64,000 bases of DNA, from NCBI GenBank assembly GCA_027405735.1, contig JAPEHQ010000026.1, positions 1 to 64,000 on the forward strand. The letters are read 5' to 3'. Under the pieces are notes generated by a model. It did no database searches and had not been told where the DNA came from. It saw only the letters and a program-made list of their open reading frames with translations. Position numbers and translations under genes: made by a program. This DNA is from Mucor racemosus. Lineage: Eukaryota > Mucoromycota > Mucoromycetes > Mucorales > Mucoraceae. Shown piece by piece: positions 59,720 to 64,000 of this stretch (the stretch's first letter is position 1; every line of letters starts with the position of its first letter).

Positions 59720-60587
59720 ATCATATGCATTAATGAGAAAGAAAAAAATTTGCTAGAAATATGCAAAACTTACTAAGAAAAAAAAAGAAGGATCATATTC
59801 GACGAGAAGCAAGGTCATCGGAGATTCTCTTTCGAACTTCATATCCTAATACCAAAGGGCTTCCCCTTTGGCGGGTTTGAACTCACAAATATGTGTGTCG
59901 CACTCAATTTGTTGTAGCGCATGCGCTACCCGTTAAGCTTGTTACTCTCCTTTGGTCTACAATTTTAATCCCCGTACATGTGAACATGTATTTGTCAGTT
60001 TTTTACTATTTGGGAAATGCAGCAAATTAAGGTGTATTTTTTCTTTTTGGAAATGATAATAGAGCTTTCCAGAAATTGGTAATAGAAATCATTAGAAAAA
60101 AAATGCCAATTTGTGATGGATATAAACAAAACTCAATGTTAGTACATTAATATTAAGCTGTATAACACAAAAATTGAATATGGATGAATGTAAAGCAATA
60201 TTTGCCAAAATGGGAGTTAGTATAACAACTTGAGCTACAACGCACAGAAATTCAAGTGATATTCAACAGATGCGGCATCATTGGAAAATTCAGTTTTTAG
60301 GTGTAGAAACACCTAGAATTATACTGGAAAACCAAAGTATGCATTATTCATCAAACTAAAGACAGACACCAACTTTCCAATCCATCGGTGTTAAATGCAG
60401 ATATCAATCATATGATCTTTACTCTCTACCAATGCGAAATAGTAATATGATATACTGTATGAATCAATCAGTCTGACAATTATAATTAATGGCAATAATA
60501 ATAATAATAATAATAGGATCAAGGTTTTAAAGTAATAGCAAAAAACAGCCAACAGTATGCTAATAAATTTTAATTAAAGACACTATT
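59720..60587. other. Non-repeat spacer between repeat blocks
   Basis: AT-rich. It includes the tRNA-like unit and an AAT microsatellite near 60491-60515. No protein gene is supported. Confidence 0.45.
59778..59956 (-). ncRNA. tRNA-like Pol III transcription unit (SINE-like)
   Basis: On the minus strand an A-box-like AAGCTTAACGGG (59940-59929) is followed by a B-box-like GTTCAAACCC (59882-59873) and, further on, a T9 run (59786-59778) as terminator. ACCAAAGG at the start pairs with CCTTTGGT (59858-59851), forming an acceptor-like stem. GCGCT...AGTGC can pair between the boxes. A standard cloverleaf with a 5-base T stem does not form, so this is not an intact tRNA. A tRNA-derived SINE or relic is the best reading. 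Confidence 0.4.
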
Positions 60588-62026
60588 GTTCAATATGACC
60601 GAATATTAATGAATCAGAGAAAATACAACTGGTACTGTAAATAAAAAACTGATACTCAATGTAAAACGAGGCCAAGATTGATAAAAGGTGCTTTCATTGT
60701 GTGGTGAAAATTGTGACATTTTGATGGAAAGAAATTACAGGATCAAGATGTTGTGTTTGCTTCAGGATTTTCAAAAGGGTTCAAAAGCATTCTTCATTAA
60801 ACTCAACCAGACGTTGAATACTCGCCATATGCGATTAGTATCATTTTGTTTTTTATATAATTGCTGTATTATTATTGAAAATCAAGCTTTTCATATCTTA
60901 CAATAATGATAATGGGATATGTCTGATTTTAGATTGACATTTATCATAATAATAAGGCGGGCTAATGATACATTTGATACTACTGTAGGTGGAACCAGCC
61001 AATTTAATTTATGGAATTTGAATACAAATACCGAGGAACCATTTGTAAGTGTTTAATTTGATTTTAGTAAAGCAGTGAATAAATTGGCTTGGGACAAAGA
61101 GGGAAAAAAGTCGGCAATAGGTTCCAGTGCTGGCCATATTTATGTTTATAATTTATAATATTGGAGAGGTAAGACTAAAACTCAATGTAAATCACCTCTA
61201 GCGCAATAATTATAAAGTAAGACTATATTATCATTAAATAAACTATCCTACAATATTAACATGTATAAAGGCTTACAGTAATTAGCTTGAATCAAGTGGG
61301 TATAGCATTGTAAATTCTTGAAAAAGTTCTCCAGTACTATAAAATCTCTTATTTTTAAGACTTACAAGGCTTACAAGCGGGATATTAATTTCAAAAATTA
61401 TTCTTGTCCAGGTCATCAATTTTGACATTTTTTAATTTTTTTTTTCTGAATTTGCAAATCAAGAGTTAATTATACTACCAATTATAAAAACAAAAAATAT
61501 ACACATATACAACATTTAGCGCTCTATTTGCTCAATAAAAAATAACAAATATTTTTATTGCAAAATATTACATGAAAATCCTTTAATCAAAAATCCGTTT
61601 TTGGGCCAAAAGTACAAATTTTCATTACTTAACTTTTGATGTTAAGCTTTTATAAAATGTGTATTAGTCATGGCTACAATTCTCTCTCACAAGGTAGTAT
61701 ATTTAAACTTTGATTTTGGTATCAAAAGTTGATTTTTCTGTTTTTTGATAAAAATCATGAGTGTTGGTAAGGGTAAAATGAGTCCCGAAAATGTCCGCTT
61801 CAAAAACTGAATTTTCAGACCGTACGTGGTTAAATATAAGAAAATTTAAGAAAAGAACACTTTTTTATTTAAAACTTAGATATATACCATAATATAATAG
61901 ACTTAGCCGTTTAATCTTGCTATACTCAATTGCGGCGTCGCTTTACGGGCTCGCTTTTGCAAATTTTTAATGAATATACAGTATGATATGACAGACGGCT
62001 TTTCTAGTAGAAAAATGTATGTTTCT

Positions 62027-62302
62027 TGTCTAAAAAAAATGTTTTACCAAAACTAATAAGAATTAGACAAGAGTAAAAGGTGTAGTTTTATTCAATGTAG
62101 AGAATGAGATTATATATAGAAGAGATTATCAAGTGATACAATAGCTATTGATGGTGTAACAATAACAATATCTTGATAATACAACTACTGTAGCGCTATA
62201 TCTAGATTCTGATATAACATTTCTTTTAGCATTGGTGTCGAGCCAGGTTTTGCCAGCCAAATTTACTAGTATAAGCTGGGCTCGACAACAACCCTAGTTT
62301 AT
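62027..62302. other. Insertion of unknown type in the third repeat copy
   Basis: Relative to 51256 and 54847, about 276 bases interrupt the sequence GTTTCT-ATGATA. The insert begins TTGTCTAAAAAAAATG and ends with the 50-base foldback (62237-62286) and AACAACCCTAG. No clear target duplication or TIR is seen. It could be a non-autonomous element ending in a hairpin. Confidence 0.5.
62237..62286. repeat. 50-base foldback motif, second copy
   Basis: GTCGAGCC...GGCTCGAC, the reverse-complement counterpart of 20417-20466, same length and nearly the same interior. Confidence 0.6.
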
Positions 62303-62940
62303 ATGATAACAGATATTGCTTATTTTGTTTGGTTCATGACTCATGCGCTGTAATACTATTTTTGCATTGACTGAAATGAGCAATTTAGCAAGGTTTTAAT
62401 TGCGCTAAATAATGTGAAGCCTTGAAAATCCTTTTCTACGTGCGTTGTTTCTCTCTTTTAGTTTTCGTATTCAAGGATAAATTCATCGTTTGATAAGGCA
62501 TATCAGACTATCAAGCTGGTATTCTTTTCTTTTATCTGAGTACGTGTAATGAGTCAAACATTTGAGCTTCATTCATGCAAAACTTTGCCTCATTCCTTAT
62601 ATAGATACTACAAGGAAATCATTACATGATCCCTTGTGAATTTATCTGTCTTGTTACACTCCCTTTACGTTCATTTATTCACTAATAAATATATAATTTA
62701 CAAATAAGAACACCAAACTTCATCAACTCAGTGATCACTAATTTATAACAACAGGAATAGTATTTATAAGCATATTATCCACCTTTGTTATTAGTCCAAA
62801 ATTACAGATCATTGCACCACGTGCATCTTGTTATCTTTTTAGCCATCATATTCAGTGGATACAACAGCTTAGGCTATAGTGTGCAGACCACCTGGGCACA
62901 ACAAAATCATCTTGTGCAGCACAGCGCACAGGTCGGCCGT

Positions 62941-64000
62941 AGGGTAGGTTTTTTTTTTTATAATGCAATAAATTATGAGTACCCTTAATATTTTTGATAC
63001 ATTGGAATACCCTTAATTATTTATACTTTATATTCATAATCTCTTATTTGAATTGCATGGCATTGTTTCAAATGAGATGGCTTTTAATTTATTATTTGGG
63101 GAAATATTACCTACTTCAGCACAACTATCTCGACCAATTTCGATCCTAACAACTTCCAACTTTACGTGAGAGTAGATCGCATCTTTGAGACGATGACCTC
63201 AAAGGACAAATTTTACTGCGTGCTGTGTGTCGAGAAAATTATTGCCAAAGTGTATCTATAGCTCACTATGCACTTTTATGCAAAACAATTAAAAATACGA
63301 GCTCTTGAATGAATATTGATCCAAGTAAGCCTTCATTCTGCATGGACATAGGTGTAAATATGATAGGCACTACAAGTATTTCATATATCATCAGCTTCCA
63401 TGAGACATTGTGAATTCGGTAAGTGAACGACTAGTTAGTTACCTGCTATTTATATATTTACTCTTACTACGGTCAGTGAGCCCACCGCTTCTCGCCAAAT
63501 ATAATTCCAAATGAGCTCGTGTTACAACTGTAGGTACGTCTGCTAGTGTTGATTTACATAATTACAAAAGTTTTAGCCTTCTCGAGTTGCTGTAAAATGG
63601 GGAAATGAAATCATGTACTTTTCGAAACTGTTTTATATGGGCTATTTCAGATATTCTTTGAAAAAAAATTTAAAATCAAATAATGGTTCGAAATTGAATT
63701 CTGATGCTGCACTTTATGCTCAGTAAATGTATGAATAACATATCTTAATTTCATTAGTTAATAGCTGTTTTTGAAGGATTTTACCACACGTTTTAATGAA
63801 AGCAAATCTCTCTTCATCTGCTTAAAAAATAAAGCAATTTGAAAAATTCTTACAATTACTGAATATTAATCCAAATGGGTTACAAGTTTCAAAATATATA
63901 CTATAACTGTAACGATATATAGATTTAGCATTTTAACATTCCATTGATTTGCTGGTTAAATTGTAATATTCAAGCATCCACTTTTTCTAGGTGGGGTTTT
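62941..64000. other. Window end: gene-poor, diverged repeat pieces
   Basis: Bases 63420-63580 are a diverged direct copy of 20510-20665. Bases 63885-64000 match the reverse complement of 20280-20405. The rest has no recognisable feature. Confidence 0.5.

Larger units (their letters stand above)
60588..62940. repeat. Third direct copy of the dispersed repeat
   Basis: Aligns with 49840-51435 and 53405-54970 in the same orientation, then with 52360-52840. It carries one extra segment of about 276 bases at 62027-62302 that the other copies lack. Confidence 0.7.

Noticed and set aside
62027..62302. Helitron call for the 276-base insert
   Set aside because: A CTAGT end and hairpin are present, but there is no TC start, no A-T insertion signature and no second copy with the same 3' end and different body.

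Overview
The window looks like AT-rich nuclear DNA of an early-diverging fungus, most likely Mucoromycota (Mucorales-like). This is inferred from short GT-AG introns of about 50-90 bases, compact spacing between conserved genes, the mix of conserved and fungal-specific genes, and a Ty3 chromovirus. The species cannot be named from the sequence alone. I assembled the gene models by reading splice junctions; the reading frame closes across every intron in the intact models.

Layout. (i) 1-8877: two head-to-tail, nearly identical copies of a ~5.06 kb unit. The complete copy (3816-8871) has imperfect terminal inverted repeats, a candidate 6-bp target duplication, subterminal repeats and one four-exon gene. 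Its 1335-residue product joins a DUF6729-like cysteine region, an RNase-H/transposase-like segment, a DEDDy 3'-5' exonuclease and a C-terminal zinc-knuckle-like motif. I interpret the unit as a DNA transposon and the best candidate here for an undescribed system. (ii) 9276-18510: a conserved gene block with TRM82/WDR4, ribosomal protein eS10, XPA/Rad14, a four-TM MARVEL-like protein, two small secreted proteins each carrying two CS-alpha-beta (defensin-like) cysteine modules, and HPM1/METTL18. (iii) 18511-33772: gene-poor repeat DNA interrupted by a 6.0 kb Ty3/Gypsy chromovirus (23379-29413) with near-identical LTRs and a 5-bp target duplication. (iv) 34347-45658: a gene island with a fluoride exporter (FEX), a GNAT acetyltransferase, a short-chain dehydrogenase, two paralogous cysteine-rich proteins (one secreted, one membrane-anchored with a PPxY tail), a DUF1992/DNAJC28-like protein and an SLC25 carrier. 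(v) 46430-64000: repeat DNA again, with nested Tc1, hAT-MITE and solo-LTR insertions.

Large-scale structure. The repeat DNA at 22957-33772 (minus the Ty3 element) and 46430-51435 forms two near-identical ~4.8 kb arms in inverted orientation around the 12.7 kb gene island. Diverged copies of the same repeats lie at 52.8-55.1, 57.2-59.7 and 60.6-62.9 kb. Comparing copies gives empty sites for several insertions and reveals a Tc1-type excision footprint at 22819-22825.

The host genes are mostly unrelated housekeeping functions (tRNA modification, translation, DNA repair, protein methylation, fluoride export, mitochondrial transport). The two tandem pairs of secreted or surface cysteine-rich proteins are the lineage-specific part.
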